Both the position numbers and the translations under genes were made by a program. The notes under the pieces were generated by a model. That model made no database searches. It was given only the letters and a program-made list of their open reading frames with translations, and was not told where the DNA came from. DNA of 64,000 bases from JAWRCU01 sp033542235 (GTDB taxonomy: Bacteria; Pseudomonadota; Alphaproteobacteria; Rhizobiales; Rhizobiaceae), in assembly GCF_033542235.1 (NCBI RefSeq), contig NZ_JAWRCU010000004.1, positions 62,001 through 126,000 of the forward strand. Reading direction: 5' to 3'. Position 1 is the first letter of the stretch; each line of letters starts with the position of its first letter. Shown here piece by piece: positions 31,539 through 40,133 of the stretch.

Positions 31539-33218
31539 ATGGCCGAAGTGAAATCCGACATCGAGATCGCGCGCGCGGCGAAGAAGAAGCCGATCATGGA
31601 AATTGGCGCCAAGCTCGGCATCCCGCCTGAGCACATGCTGCCATATGGCCACGACAAGGCGAAGATCACAGCCGACTTCATCGCCTCCAAGAGGAACGGC
31701 AAGGATGGCAGGCTGATCCTGGTGACGGCGATCAACCCGACCCCGGCGGGGGAGGGCAAGACAACGACCACGGTCGGCCTGGGCGACGGGCTCAACCGCA
31801 TCGGCAAGAAGGCGGTCGTCTGCATCCGTGAGGCGTCCCTCGGTCCCAATTTCGGGATGAAGGGCGGTGCGGCCGGCGGCGGCATGGCTCAAGTCGTTCC
31901 GATGGAGGACATGAACCTCCATTTCACTGGCGACTTCCACGCCATCACCACGGCCCACAATTTGCTGTCGGCGCTCATCGACAACCACATCTACTGGGGC
32001 AACGAGCTTGGCATCGACACGCGACGGGTCACCTGGCGTCGTGTGATGGACATGAACGACCGGGCGTTGCGCCAGATTGTCTGCTCTCTGGGCGGCGTCG
32101 CCAATGGCTTTCCGCGCGAGGCCGGCTTCGATATCACCGTCGCCTCCGAAGTGATGGCTATCCTGTGCCTGGCGACGGATCTCAAAGACCTGCAGAAGCG
32201 GCTCGGCGACATCATCGTCGCCTACCGGCGCGACAAGAGCGCGGTCTACGCGCGCGACCTCAAGGCCGACGGTGCGATGGCGGTGCTCTTGAAGGATGCC
32301 ATGCAGCCGAACCTCGTGCAGACGCTGGAAAACAACCCGGCCTTCGTGCATGGCGGGCCATTCGCCAACATTGCGCATGGCTGCAATTCGGTGATGGCGA
32401 CGACGACCGCCCTCAAGCTTGGCGACTATGTGGTGACCGAAGCCGGCTTCGGCGCGGATCTTGGGGCAGAGAAGTTCTTCGACATCAAGTGCCGCAAGGC
32501 CGGTCTGAAGCCGGCGGCTGCCGTCATCGTCGCGACCGTCCGCGCCTTGAAGATGAATGGCGGGGTGAAGAAGGAGGATCTCGGCCAGGAGAATGTCGGG
32601 GCGGTCAAGAAAGGTTGCGCCAATCTGGGCCGGCATATCGAGAACGTCCGCCAGTTCGGCGTGCCGGCAGTGGTCGCCATCAACCATTTCCATTCGGATA
32701 CCGACGCCGAGATCCGGGCGATGAAGGATTTTGTTGCCTCAATGGGCGAGGAAGCGATCGTATGCCGACATTGGGCACAGGGTTCGGCCGGCATCGAGGA
32801 GCTCGCGCACAAGGTCGTTGCCCTCGCAGAGAGTGGCGCGTCTCAGTTCGCACCTCTCTATGCTGAGGAGATGCCGCTCTTCGACAAGATCAATACGATC
32901 GTGAAGCGCATCTACCGCGGCTCGGAGGCAATCGCCGACAAGGCAGTGCGCGACCAGCTGCATCAATGGGAGACAGCGGGTTACGGCCACTTGCCGGTCT
33001 GCATGGCCAAGACCCAGTATTCGTTCACCACCGACCCGAACGTGCGCGGCGCGCCGACCGACCATGTCGTGCCGGTGCGTGAGGTAAGGCTTGCTGCGGG
33101 CGCCGGTTTCGTCGTGGCGATCTGCGGCGAGATCATGACGATGCCGGGGCTGCCCAAGTCGCCGTCATCCGAAAAGATATTCCTCAACGAGCAGGGTTAT
33201 ATCGAAGGCCTGTTCTGA
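31539..33218 (+). CDS. fhs: Formate--tetrahydrofolate ligase
   Basis: 559-residue enzyme making 10-formyl-THF from formate, THF and ATP. The P-loop TPAGEGKTTTTVGLGDGLN is near residue 67, followed by REASLGPNFGMKGGAAGGG and, at the end, PVREVRLAAGAGFVVAICGEIMTMPGLPKSP, both family signatures. Length is the usual 555-560. Start ATG 31539 is chosen by family length, with GGGGAG upstream. It feeds one-carbon units to purine synthesis and formate assimilation; no other folate gene is adjacent. A GC hairpin follows the stop. Confidence 0.96.
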   Translation: MAEVKSDIEIARAAKKKPIMEIGAKLGIPPEHMLPYGHDKAKITADFIASKRNGKDGRLILVTAINPTPAGEGKTTTTVGLGDGLNRIGKKAVVCIREASLGPNFGMKGGAAGGGMAQVVPMEDMNLHFTGDFHAITTAHNLLSALIDNHIYWGNELGIDTRRVTWRRVMDMNDRALRQIVCSLGGVANGFPREAGFDITVASEVMAILCLATDLKDLQKRLGDIIVAYRRDKSAVYARDLKADGAMAVLLKDAMQPNLVQTLENNPAFVHGGPFANIAHGCNSVMATTTALKLGDYVVTEAGFGADLGAEKFFDIKCRKAGLKPAAAVIVATVRALKMNGGVKKEDLGQENVGAVKKGCANLGRHIENVRQFGVPAVVAINHFHSDTDAEIRAMKDFVASMGEEAIVCRHWAQGSAGIEELAHKVVALAESGASQFAPLYAEEMPLFDKINTIVKRIYRGSEAIADKAVRDQLHQWETAGYGHLPVCMAKTQYSFTTDPNVRGAPTDHVVPVREVRLAAGAGFVVAICGEIMTMPGLPKSPSSEKIFLNEQGYIEGLF

Positions 33219-33224
33219 CGGGCT

Positions 33225-33252
33225 GCGCGGACGACCGGAAGGAAGTCCGCGC
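33225..33252 (+). terminator. Hairpin after fhs
   Basis: GCGCGGAC pairs with GTCCGCGC round a 12-base loop, seven bases after the fhs stop. No U-run follows, so it may be a processing or Rho-linked end rather than a classic intrinsic terminator. Confidence 0.55.
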
Positions 33253-33297
33253 TGCAGAGGTCTGCCTCGACCCAAAAATCAGAACGCTCGAAATGAC

Positions 33298-33825
33298 TCA
33301 AGCGGCCGAAGGCCCGGGGTCGTCAGGAACGGGCTTCTCGAAGGGATCGTCCGCGACAATGGCGCTCGGCAGGGCGTCGGCGTCATAGACCAGTCGCGGG
33401 CGCCGGCCACGGCTGCGCTCATGCGCCAGCGTCCGGCTGGCTGCCTCGGGTTGGAACAACACCTGCTCGACACTTAGCATCTCGGTTTCGCCATCGACCG
33501 TCGTCACCGTGATCGACTGGCCTTCGGCCAGGCCAAGGAGCGCCAGGCCGCGCAGCGTAGTGAGTGGAAGCACAAAACCGACCAGGCCATTGAGCCGGCT
33601 TTGGCTTACGATCCTGGTCTCGGGTGCGGCATTGCCGACACGGTAGCTGACACGGCTGTTGAGCGTGACGATCCCTGCCGGGACGTCCTCGCGGAATATG
33701 ACGGTGGCGTGGTCGAGCTTGCGGCGGATCAGCTGCGTCAGCGCAGCCTCCTGCCCGCGATCGAGCATGACCTCGAGTATCGTGAAGTCCTTCGTCGTGA
33801 GAAGGCAGCGTTCGTTTTCCAGCAT
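33298..33825 (-). CDS. Rnk/GreA C-terminal-domain protein, long form
   Basis: 175 residues. The GreA/GreB-type FKBP-like domain occupies about 45-130, with VPAGIVTLNSRVSYRV and LNGLVGFVLPLTTLRGLALLGLAEGQSI. An N-terminal helical part (about 5-40) resembles the short coiled coil of Rnk. A C-terminal extension of about 45 residues (SRGRRPRLVYDADALPSAIV) is not usual. Rnk proteins bind RNA polymerase near the secondary channel but lack the Gre cleavage tip. It lies beside a second Rnk-like gene on the same strand, 143 bases apart. Confidence 0.8.
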   Translation of the reverse strand: MLENERCLLTTKDFTILEVMLDRGQEAALTQLIRRKLDHATVIFREDVPAGIVTLNSRVSYRVGNAAPETRIVSQSRLNGLVGFVLPLTTLRGLALLGLAEGQSITVTTVDGETEMLSVEQVLFQPEAASRTLAHERSRGRRPRLVYDADALPSAIVADDPFEKPVPDDPGPSAA

Positions 33826-33968
33826 GTCGGTCTCCAGCGACAGGCCTCATCGCGGCCGTCGGTTGCAGTCTCGTGGCGTTGCAGCCCCTGCGACGGTGAT
33901 GCCGAAGGCATTCCGTCACAGGGGCAGCGATCCTGCGATGAGACTTCCTGCATGGAGAACGAGCCGGC

Positions 33969-34379
33969 TCACGGCAGCACGGCCTCGGGGGAATGCACGG
34001 CAAGGACGGTCAGCTCGTGGCTGCGGCCGTCCCGGGCCGTCCAGGCCATCGACTGGCCGGGGGAGAGGCCGATCAACGCCACGCCGACAGGCGTGGCGAC
34101 CGAGATGCGGGCCTGGTCGATATCCGCGTTGCCCGGGTAAACGAGCGTGACAGTGCGGGGCTCGTCGCCGTCCGGCTGATAGGTAACGACGGAGCCCATC
34201 CGCACGACGTTCCCGGCGACAGCATCATCCGTAACGACGCGGGCACGTTCGAGCTCGCCGAACATGGTGTCGGAGAGCTCCGGGTTACGCTCGGCCAAGG
34301 CCGCAGCCAAAGCCAGCAGGCGGGCGCTCTCGGTTTTCGCAATGGTGATTTGCGGCTTACGCCGTATTTTCGTGGTCAT
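33969..34379 (-). CDS. rnk: Nucleoside diphosphate kinase regulator Rnk
   Basis: 136 residues, the usual Rnk length. The N-terminal short helical pair (PQITIAKTESARLLALAAALAERNPEL in parts) is followed by the FKBP-like domain: VRMGSVVTYQPDGDEPRTVTLVYP, then ISVATPVGVALIGLSPGQSMAW. In gammaproteobacteria Rnk affects NTP pools and RNA polymerase; the alphaproteobacterial function is less clear. It precedes the longer paralogue on the minus strand and may be co-transcribed with it. Confidence 0.88.
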   Translation of the reverse strand: MTTKIRRKPQITIAKTESARLLALAAALAERNPELSDTMFGELERARVVTDDAVAGNVVRMGSVVTYQPDGDEPRTVTLVYPGNADIDQARISVATPVGVALIGLSPGQSMAWTARDGRSHELTVLAVHSPEAVLP

Positions 34380-34806
34380 AGGTATATTCCTGTCAATGCA
34401 TGACGCCCTCCCTTGGAGGGATCGCCTTGCTCGAAATGTGGGGAAATTGGCGCGCTATTTGGGGACTTGGCCCCGCTCGACTTTTGCCTGTGTGCACCCG
34501 CGGCCCGGGCGCGCGCAGCACCGAGCCGGGGTCAGGATCCCGCGATGGGACAAACCCGGAACAGAATGTATTCGATGGAACGACGCTGTGCCATTGCTCG
34601 AAGGTGGGTTACCCGGAGACGGAAGTCAAGCTGTGGTGCGTCGTACGTTTTCGGCGTGCTGCTGGCGCATCGGGACGAAAAGCTGCACAGCGGTTTCCGG
34701 AACGATCCGATGCGTAACAAAAAGGTAGATCGGCCTGGCGATCCAGCTTGAATCTAGGCCGCACTGGTGAGTGGCACCCAGATCTCGCACAGGCCAAATA
34801 TCAGCC
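34380..34806. other. Gene-free region upstream of the DUF1236 gene
   Basis: About 430 bases between rnk and the promoter of the DUF1236 gene. Several short frames cross it (for example 34400-34717 and 34413-34751), but they lack ribosome sites and look like random GC-rich frames. No repeat or RNA recognised. Confidence 0.4.
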
Positions 34807-34831
34807 GGAACATATTTTTCAAAGAGCAGTT
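34807..34831 (+). promoter_or_regulatory. EcfG-type general stress promoter before the DUF1236 gene
   Basis: GGAAC at 34807-34811, 16 bases, then AGTT at 34828-34831, close to the EcfG (general stress sigma factor) consensus GGAAC-N16/17-CGTT. The start of transcription would fall near 34838, leaving a leader of about 34 bases that holds a GAGGAG ribosome site before the ATG at 34872. This suggests induction by osmotic, oxidative or stationary-phase stress. Confidence 0.6.
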
Positions 34832-34871
34832 TCATAGACGAGGGACACTTCAGAAGATCGAGGAGTCTATT

Positions 34872-35561
34872 ATGAAACATATCTTGCTCAGAACAACGAT
34901 GGCGCTTGCTCTCAGTGTGGCGGGGGGAGCTGCTTTGGCGCAAACGCAGCAGCCGAACGCGGGAACCGATCAGTCTACCGGTGCCACCATGCCCAAGGCC
35001 GAAGGCCAGACGGGCGAATCCATGATGCCCAAGAAGAAGCGTGCCGGTGACACCACTGCGCCAAAGACCGAGGGCCAGGCCGGCGACACCACATCGCCTA
35101 AGACCGAGGGTCAGGCGGGGAACAACATGGCGCCCAAGACCGAGGGTCAGGCCAGCGAAACCACAACGCCGAAGACGGAGGGCCAGGCGGGCAACAACAT
35201 GGCGCCCAAGACACAGGGGCAGGCTAGTGAGAGTACGACGCCCAAGACAGAAGGCCAGGCTCAGGCTCCCGCTACCAACAATGAAACAACCGGCGCCATC
35301 GGCAAGGTCAACGTGACGGCCCAACAGAAAACGGAAATCAGACACATAATCACGCAGACGAAGGTGGAACCCGCCCACGTCGATTTCGATGTTACGGTCG
35401 GTGCCACTGTTCCGCACACGGTGAAAATCCATCGTCTTCCGCAGCGCATCGTGAAGCTTGTGCCTGCGTATGAGAGCTACGAGTACTTCGTCCTCGCGGA
35501 TGGCAGGATCGTAATCGTCGACCCGGACTCGCTGAAGGTCGTCGCGGTCCTGGAGGCGTAA
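34872..35561 (+). CDS. Secreted repeat-containing DUF1236 protein
   Basis: 229 residues. Signal peptide 1-23 (MALALSVAGGAALA then QTQQ). Residues 41-131 are eight degenerate units of 11-12 residues, PKTEGQAG(D/N)(T/N)xx, low complexity and hydrophilic. Residues about 150-229 form the DUF1236 domain, with VEPAHVDFDVTVGATVPHTV, IHRLPQRIVKLVPAYESYEY and FVLADGRIVIVDP. Such proteins are abundant in rhizobial periplasm and often stress-induced; function unknown. The EcfG-like promoter fits that. The ATG at 34872 is chosen for the signal peptide and GAGGAG site. Confidence 0.88.
   Translation: MKHILLRTTMALALSVAGGAALAQTQQPNAGTDQSTGATMPKAEGQTGESMMPKKKRAGDTTAPKTEGQAGDTTSPKTEGQAGNNMAPKTEGQASETTTPKTEGQAGNNMAPKTQGQASESTTPKTEGQAQAPATNNETTGAIGKVNVTAQQKTEIRHIITQTKVEPAHVDFDVTVGATVPHTVKIHRLPQRIVKLVPAYESYEYFVLADGRIVIVDPDSLKVVAVLEA
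34992..35264 (+). repeat. 36-nt coding tandem repeats in the DUF1236 gene
   Basis: Eight in-frame units of 33-36 bases encode PKTEGQAG-type segments starting at residues 41, 53, 64, 76, 88, 100, 112 and 124. The units beginning at 76-87 and 100-111 are near identical, which suggests recent copying and likely length variation between strains. Confidence 0.85.
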
Positions 35562-35581
35562 CTGCCAGCTGACGATCAGGA

Positions 35582-35604
35582 CAGGCCGCCGCGAAGGCGG
35601 CCTG
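35582..35604 (+). terminator. Hairpin after the DUF1236 gene
   Basis: CAGGCCGCC pairs perfectly with GGCGGCCTG (9 bp) round a five-base loop, 20 bases after the stop. It lacks a strong U-tract but is very stable. Confidence 0.65.
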
Positions 35605-35726
35605 CCATCGGCTTGTTGCAAGCCTTTGGCGAGGGCCGGATGAATGCGGGCGAGATCATTCACACTGCCCTTGCTGGGCAGCACGAACCCGTCCGAAAGC
35701 CTGCAATTCGCTGACCTTCGGTTTCC

Positions 35727-36266
35727 CTAAAACTTCTGCCCGAGCTTGCTCAGTGCCCCTTTGCAGGTCCCCGACAGGGATGACGCGTGCGATACGAGGC
35801 ACTGCACGGCGCGCCCTTGACCGGGCGCGACACCGCTGCACCTCTGCCTGTAATCGGTGCCGCATGCCCTGCGCATAAGAGCGATTTCCTGGCCAGGCTT
35901 AAGGACGACGATCACCGGGCCTTTTGCGGCCGGCGACGTGGGTTTGGGTGCTGCGGCGGCCGCCGGGGCCGGTGCAGCAGGTGCGGTGGCGTCCTTGGGA
36001 GCTGCCGTCGATGTGCTGCCGGTGGCGGCTTGGACGGCCTGCTGGCAGGACTGCGAAAGCTTTGCAAGATTTTTCTCGAGACATTGGAGGGCCGCCGACC
36101 CGCCGGTCGGAACGCTTGCGCAATAGCTGCGGTAGTCGCTCTGGCATGACGAGCGTATCGCTTGCTGCTGCGCCTGCGTCGGAGCGGCCTGGAGGGCCGA
36201 AATGCCGAGGCAAAGTGCAACGGGCGCGACCGCCAGCATCGGCCAAAAGGCATGCAGGGTCTTCAT
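35727..36266 (-). CDS. Secreted cysteine-rich-repeat protein
   Basis: 179 residues from the second of two adjacent ATGs, chosen for its spacing from the AGGAGG ribosome site. Signal peptide core WPMLAVAPVALCLGISALQA. The mature protein has two cysteine-rich motifs separated by an Ala/Pro linker (about 95-120): C-x5-YRSYCASVPTGGSAALQCLEKNL-x5-C and C-x3-YRQRCSGVAPGQGRAVQCLVSH-x6-C. Each has four cysteines in the pattern of the Golgi-apparatus/GLG1-like Cys-rich repeat, probably two disulfides each. Periplasmic; role unknown. Confidence 0.85.
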   Translation of the reverse strand: MKTLHAFWPMLAVAPVALCLGISALQAAPTQAQQQAIRSSCQSDYRSYCASVPTGGSAALQCLEKNLAKLSQSCQQAVQAATGSTSTAAPKDATAPAAPAPAAAAAPKPTSPAAKGPVIVVLKPGQEIALMRRACGTDYRQRCSGVAPGQGRAVQCLVSHASSLSGTCKGALSKLGQKF

Positions 36267-36539
36267 CATCTCCTCCTTTGAAGCCGCAATTTCTGCTATT
36301 CGGAAGAACTGCGCTCGCAAATGCCCTGAATATGGGAGGCACGGCGCGCTCCATGACCAATTCGGCGTCGCAGCGGCAGCGCTATTTTAGAATAAGCTCA
36401 TTTAAGTCGAGGCGCCAGAGCTCAGCAGTTCGCTCACTCCCAGCGAACGCTACCCCCTGGTGTGCAACGCAAGATCCATTGAGATTGCGCAAAGCCAGCT
36501 TCACATGGAAAGCAGCAATCCTTTCGCCGGAGAAGAACC

Positions 36540-37610
36540 ATGCATATTGATCGCCGCTTTCGGGAACTTGTCGGCACTGAGCTGCCGATCGTGCTTGCGC
36601 CGATGGCCGGGCCCGGGACGCCGGAGCTTGCCATAGCGGTCGCGGAGGCGGGCGGGCTCGGTTCCCTGCCTTGCGCCATGCTTGGCGACGACCAGATCCG
36701 GGCAGGCCTTGGCATCATCAGGCAACGAACCTCGCGGCCGATCAACCTCAATTTCTTCTGTCACAAGCCCGCCCGGCCCGATGCGACCCGCGAGGCCGAA
36801 TGGCGGCGTTTGCTCGAGCCCTATTACATCGAGCTCGGGCTCGACACCAAGGCCGAAGCGCCCAGCTCGAACCGCAAGAGTTTCGACAGCGAGCTCTGTT
36901 CGCTCGTCGAAGAGCTCAGGCCGGAGATCGTGAGCTTCCATTTCGGCCTGCCCGAGGAGGCACTGCTTGGGAGGGTGAAGGCAGCCGGCGCCAAGGTGAT
37001 ATCCTCGGCGACAACGGTCGCGGAAGCAAAATGGCTGGAAAGCAGGGGCTGCGATGCCATCATCGCTCAAGGTGCCGAAGCAGGCGGCCATCGCGGCATG
37101 TTCCTCACGAGCGAGATCGACACACAGTCGGGGACCATGGCGCTCGTCCCGCAGGTCGTCGATGCGGTGTCGGTGCCGGTTATCGCCGCGGGCGGCATCG
37201 CCGACAGCCGCGGCATCGTCGCGGCGCTGGCGCTCGGCGCCTCGGCGGTGCAGATCGGAACTGCCTATCTATTTTGCCCTGAGGCCAAGGTGCCGCCAGT
37301 CCATCAGGCGGCACTGAGAAACGAAGCAGCCGATAACACGGCTCTGACCAACATCTTCACCGGCCGGCCCGCGCGCGGCATCGTCAACCGACTGATGCGG
37401 GAGCTCGGCCCGATGTCCCGCAAGGCACCGGAGTTTCCGCTGGCGGGCGGGCCCCTCTCGCCTTTGCGCGCAGCAAGCGAGCCGAACGGCTCAGGGGATT
37501 TCATGTCGCTATGGTCGGGCCAGGGCGCACCGCTGGCGGTCGAGCTGCCAGCGGGCGAACTGACCCGGAAGCTGTGGGCCGAAGCGATGGGACAGCTCGG
37601 ACCGGAATAG
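36540..37610 (+). CDS. Nitronate monooxygenase / 2-nitropropane dioxygenase family
   Basis: 356-residue FMN-dependent TIM-barrel enzyme. The barrel start PIVLAPMAGPGTPELAIAVAEAGGLGSL and the signature DAIIAQGAEAGGHRG are clear, with phosphate binding in VIAAGGIADSRGIVAALALGASAVQIGTAYLF. These enzymes oxidise alkyl nitronates or related toxic nitro compounds. No signal peptide. It stands alone before the DNA ligase gene, 64 bases apart, and is divergent from the Cys-rich protein gene. Confidence 0.92.
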   Translation: MHIDRRFRELVGTELPIVLAPMAGPGTPELAIAVAEAGGLGSLPCAMLGDDQIRAGLGIIRQRTSRPINLNFFCHKPARPDATREAEWRRLLEPYYIELGLDTKAEAPSSNRKSFDSELCSLVEELRPEIVSFHFGLPEEALLGRVKAAGAKVISSATTVAEAKWLESRGCDAIIAQGAEAGGHRGMFLTSEIDTQSGTMALVPQVVDAVSVPVIAAGGIADSRGIVAALALGASAVQIGTAYLFCPEAKVPPVHQAALRNEAADNTALTNIFTGRPARGIVNRLMRELGPMSRKAPEFPLAGGPLSPLRAASEPNGSGDFMSLWSGQGAPLAVELPAGELTRKLWAEAMGQLGPE

Positions 37611-37674
37611 GCGCTGATCGTCGGGCGGTGTCGCCGCCCACGGAACCGCTGCAGCCGAACAGGGTTGTTGCGCA

Positions 37675-38760
37675 ATGGACGACAAAATGGCCGGCAATAC
37701 CGGCGGGAGCTCGAAAGGAACGCCGACCGGCTTCTCGCTTATCGAGCCGATGGAGGCTCGGCTGGTCGACGCTCTCCCCGAAGGGCCGGGCTGGCAGTTC
37801 GAGCCGAAATGGGACGGCTTTCGCTGCGTCGCCTACCGCTCGGGGGACATGGTCGATATGCGCGCCAAATCCGGGAAACCGCTTGGGCGGTACTTCCCGG
37901 AGATGCTGGACGCGATCCGATCGCTGCCAGGCAGCGATTTCATCGTCGACGGTGAGCTGGTAATCCCGCAGGGCGATACGCTGTCGTTCGATGCGCTGCA
38001 GATGCGGCTCCATCCGGCCGAGAGCCGCATTCGCAAGCTGGCGCATGAGACGCCGTCCGTCTTCATTCTGTTCGATCTGTTGCGTGTGGGGCGATCCCGA
38101 GATTTGATGCATAAACCGCTCGCTCGCCGGCGTGCCGAGCTGGAGCGGCTCTTCACGAAAATTGACAAGGCCGCGCCGTTCCGGCTGTCGCCTTTTACTC
38201 GCGAACGCGACGAAGCCGAAGCCTGGCTCCAGCGGGCGGGTGGGGCGCTGGACGGTGTCATGGCCAAGCGTATTGATCGCCCCTACGAGAGCGGTGAGCG
38301 GGCCATGCTCAAGGTGAAACGCATGCGCACCGCGGATTGTGTGGTGGGCGGCTTTCGCTACGGCTCCGACAGCCCGCTCGTCGGGTCGCTGCTGCTCGGG
38401 CTCTTCGACAGCCAGGGTCTGCTCGACCATGTCGGCTTCACCTCGACGATTTTGGCTGAGGACCGTGAGCCTCTGACCCGCAAGCTGGAGGCGCTGAAAG
38501 GGCCGCCGGGCTTCACCGGCCGGGCGCCCGGCGGCCCGAGTCGCTGGTCGACAGAACGCTCCGGGGAATGGGAGCCGCTGCGCCACGAGCTGGTCGTGGA
38601 GGTGCGCTATGATCAGGTCACCGGCGACCGGTTCCGGCATGGAACGAAGCTTCTGCGATGGCGGCCTGACAAGGCGCCGGGTCAGTGCACCTTCGATCAG
38701 CTCGAACGCGAAGCACGGCCCGGCAAGCTGATTGGTGAGGCGATCGAAATGCGGGCGTGA
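37675..38760 (+). CDS. ATP-dependent DNA ligase, stand-alone (LigC type)
   Basis: 361 residues. Motif I is EPKWDGFR with nucleotidyl-accepting Lys45; motif III FILFDLLRV; motif IV DGVMAKRID; motif V AMLKVKRMRTADC. The OB domain follows from about 225 (VVGGFRYGSDSPLVGSLLLGLF). There is no polymerase or phosphoesterase domain, so it is a LigC-like enzyme, not LigD. Neither ku nor ligD is in the window. It may serve backup end joining or base-excision repair. The first ATG or Met5 (37687) may be the start. Confidence 0.93.
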   Translation: MDDKMAGNTGGSSKGTPTGFSLIEPMEARLVDALPEGPGWQFEPKWDGFRCVAYRSGDMVDMRAKSGKPLGRYFPEMLDAIRSLPGSDFIVDGELVIPQGDTLSFDALQMRLHPAESRIRKLAHETPSVFILFDLLRVGRSRDLMHKPLARRRAELERLFTKIDKAAPFRLSPFTRERDEAEAWLQRAGGALDGVMAKRIDRPYESGERAMLKVKRMRTADCVVGGFRYGSDSPLVGSLLLGLFDSQGLLDHVGFTSTILAEDREPLTRKLEALKGPPGFTGRAPGGPSRWSTERSGEWEPLRHELVVEVRYDQVTGDRFRHGTKLLRWRPDKAPGQCTFDQLEREARPGKLIGEAIEMRA

Positions 38761-38882
38761 CGGGGCCGCAACTTCGCCACCACGTCAGGACTGCATTTCG
38801 ACACTGGCACAAGCGAAAGCGTCATCGGAAATCTGTCTGGCCTTCGAAGGCCCCGCTACAACACTGCAAAAGCGAGGACCTC

Positions 38883-39938
38883 ATGCAGAAATCCATCGAG
38901 AGGATTGCCGGCGACACCGATGGCATCTCCTACGAGTTTCCGGTTTACAGGATCGAAGGCAGGGTGCCCGGCACGCCGTCGGTCTATATGCAGGCGGCGA
39001 TACACGGCGGAGAACTGCCGGGCGTGGTAGCCATCCATGCGCTGATGCCGAAGCTCAGGGCGGCTGAAGCGGAAGGGCGCATCCGCGGCGATCTCACCAT
39101 CGTCCCCGCGGCGAATCCGATCGGCCGCTCGCAATATCTCTACGGTGATCACTTCGGCCGATTCCATCTCGGCACGCGAGTCAACTTCAATCGCGAGTTT
39201 CCGCTGCTCGACCGCCCTGATGCTGCGCTGATCCCTTCCGACGAGCGGCTCGCAACAGCCGACCGGCGGCTCAAGGCCCGTTTGCTCAGGCTCGCCTTGG
39301 AGCATGAGATCGTGCTCGACCTTCACTGCGACGACGAGGGCGTGCCCTATTTCTACGTGCCCGCGGCACTTTGGCCGGCGATGGCCGACTGCGCGGCGGC
39401 GTTTGGCGCTGAAGCCGTGCTCACCTGGCAGAATGCGGCCGATGGCGCGTTCGAGGAAGCCGCGATTCATCCATATCTGGCTTTGGATGCCGAGGCACTT
39501 GCGCGCCGCGCCGTCACCACGGTCGAGCTGCGCGGCATCGCGGATGTCGAGCGAGGCTATGCCGAGCGCGATGCAGAAGGGCTCTATCGGCTGCTTGTCG
39601 CGCGCGGCGTCATCGAGGACAGGACCGTAGCGCCGGCCGGCCCGTTCGGTGGTGTGGTCGCGCCGCTCGACAATGTCGAGATGGTGAAGACGCCCAAGGC
39701 CGGAGCTGCGCTCTATGACGTGAAACCCGGCGACCGCGTCAAGGAAGGCGATCGCCTCGCGACCATCGTGCACGCGCCGGGCGAGCCGGACGGAGCCGTC
39801 GAGGTATTTGCTCCGCAATCCGGCTATATCATCACCCGCCGCGCAACCCGGACGCTCAGGGCAGGCGAGGATCTGCTGAAGCTCGTTGGCGACAGGCCGA
39901 GCACCATGGTGAAGAAGTCGGGGTCGCTGGAGGAGTAG
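38883..39938 (+). CDS. Succinylglutamate desuccinylase/aspartoacylase-family enzyme
   Basis: 351-residue M14-like zinc deacylase. Zinc ligands: HGGELPG (His and Glu of HxxE) near residue 40 and the later His of VLDLHCDDEG. Other family elements are VPAANPIGRSQY and VNFNREFP. A C-terminal beta domain (about 255-340) carries a lipoyl/biotinyl-like turn (KPGDRVKEGDRLATIVHAPGE in parts). Substrate unknown, likely an N-acyl amino acid or amide. The ATG at 38883 is chosen by the family start. Cytoplasmic. Confidence 0.9.
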   Translation: MQKSIERIAGDTDGISYEFPVYRIEGRVPGTPSVYMQAAIHGGELPGVVAIHALMPKLRAAEAEGRIRGDLTIVPAANPIGRSQYLYGDHFGRFHLGTRVNFNREFPLLDRPDAALIPSDERLATADRRLKARLLRLALEHEIVLDLHCDDEGVPYFYVPAALWPAMADCAAAFGAEAVLTWQNAADGAFEEAAIHPYLALDAEALARRAVTTVELRGIADVERGYAERDAEGLYRLLVARGVIEDRTVAPAGPFGGVVAPLDNVEMVKTPKAGAALYDVKPGDRVKEGDRLATIVHAPGEPDGAVEVFAPQSGYIITRRATRTLRAGEDLLKLVGDRPSTMVKKSGSLEE

Positions 39939-39960
39939 GGGGAGGGAGTTTGGCAATCGG

Positions 39961-40070
39961 CCAGCTGCAATTCTCGACGTTGGAGATTGGGCGAGACGTT
40001 TGAGCAGCGTGCCCCCTTCTCCCACAAGGGGGCGAAGGGGGAGCGCTGCATTTTGCGTCTCTGCCAATCA
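39961..40070. repeat. Partial palindrome, DUF559-associated family, locus D
   Basis: Contains GTTGGAGATTGGGCGAGACG (the core of locus A) and then CCCCCTTCTCCCACAAGGGG followed by GAGCGCTGCATTTTGCGTCT, which is the reverse complement of the core-and-arm junction in locus B. It looks like a rearranged or truncated copy lacking the outer arms. It lies between two convergent genes. Confidence 0.65.
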
Positions 40071-40133
40071 GAGGCGCATTTTGCAAAGAAGGCGCCAGAT
40101 CGCAGGGCGCATTTTACAGAGAATGCAACGATT

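Noticed and set aside
31428..32693. 421-residue minus-strand frame
   Set aside because: Antisense to fhs, which has all its signatures.
34992..35264. CRISPR-like array
   Set aside because: The 36-base repeats are contiguous, in frame and coding; there are no spacers.
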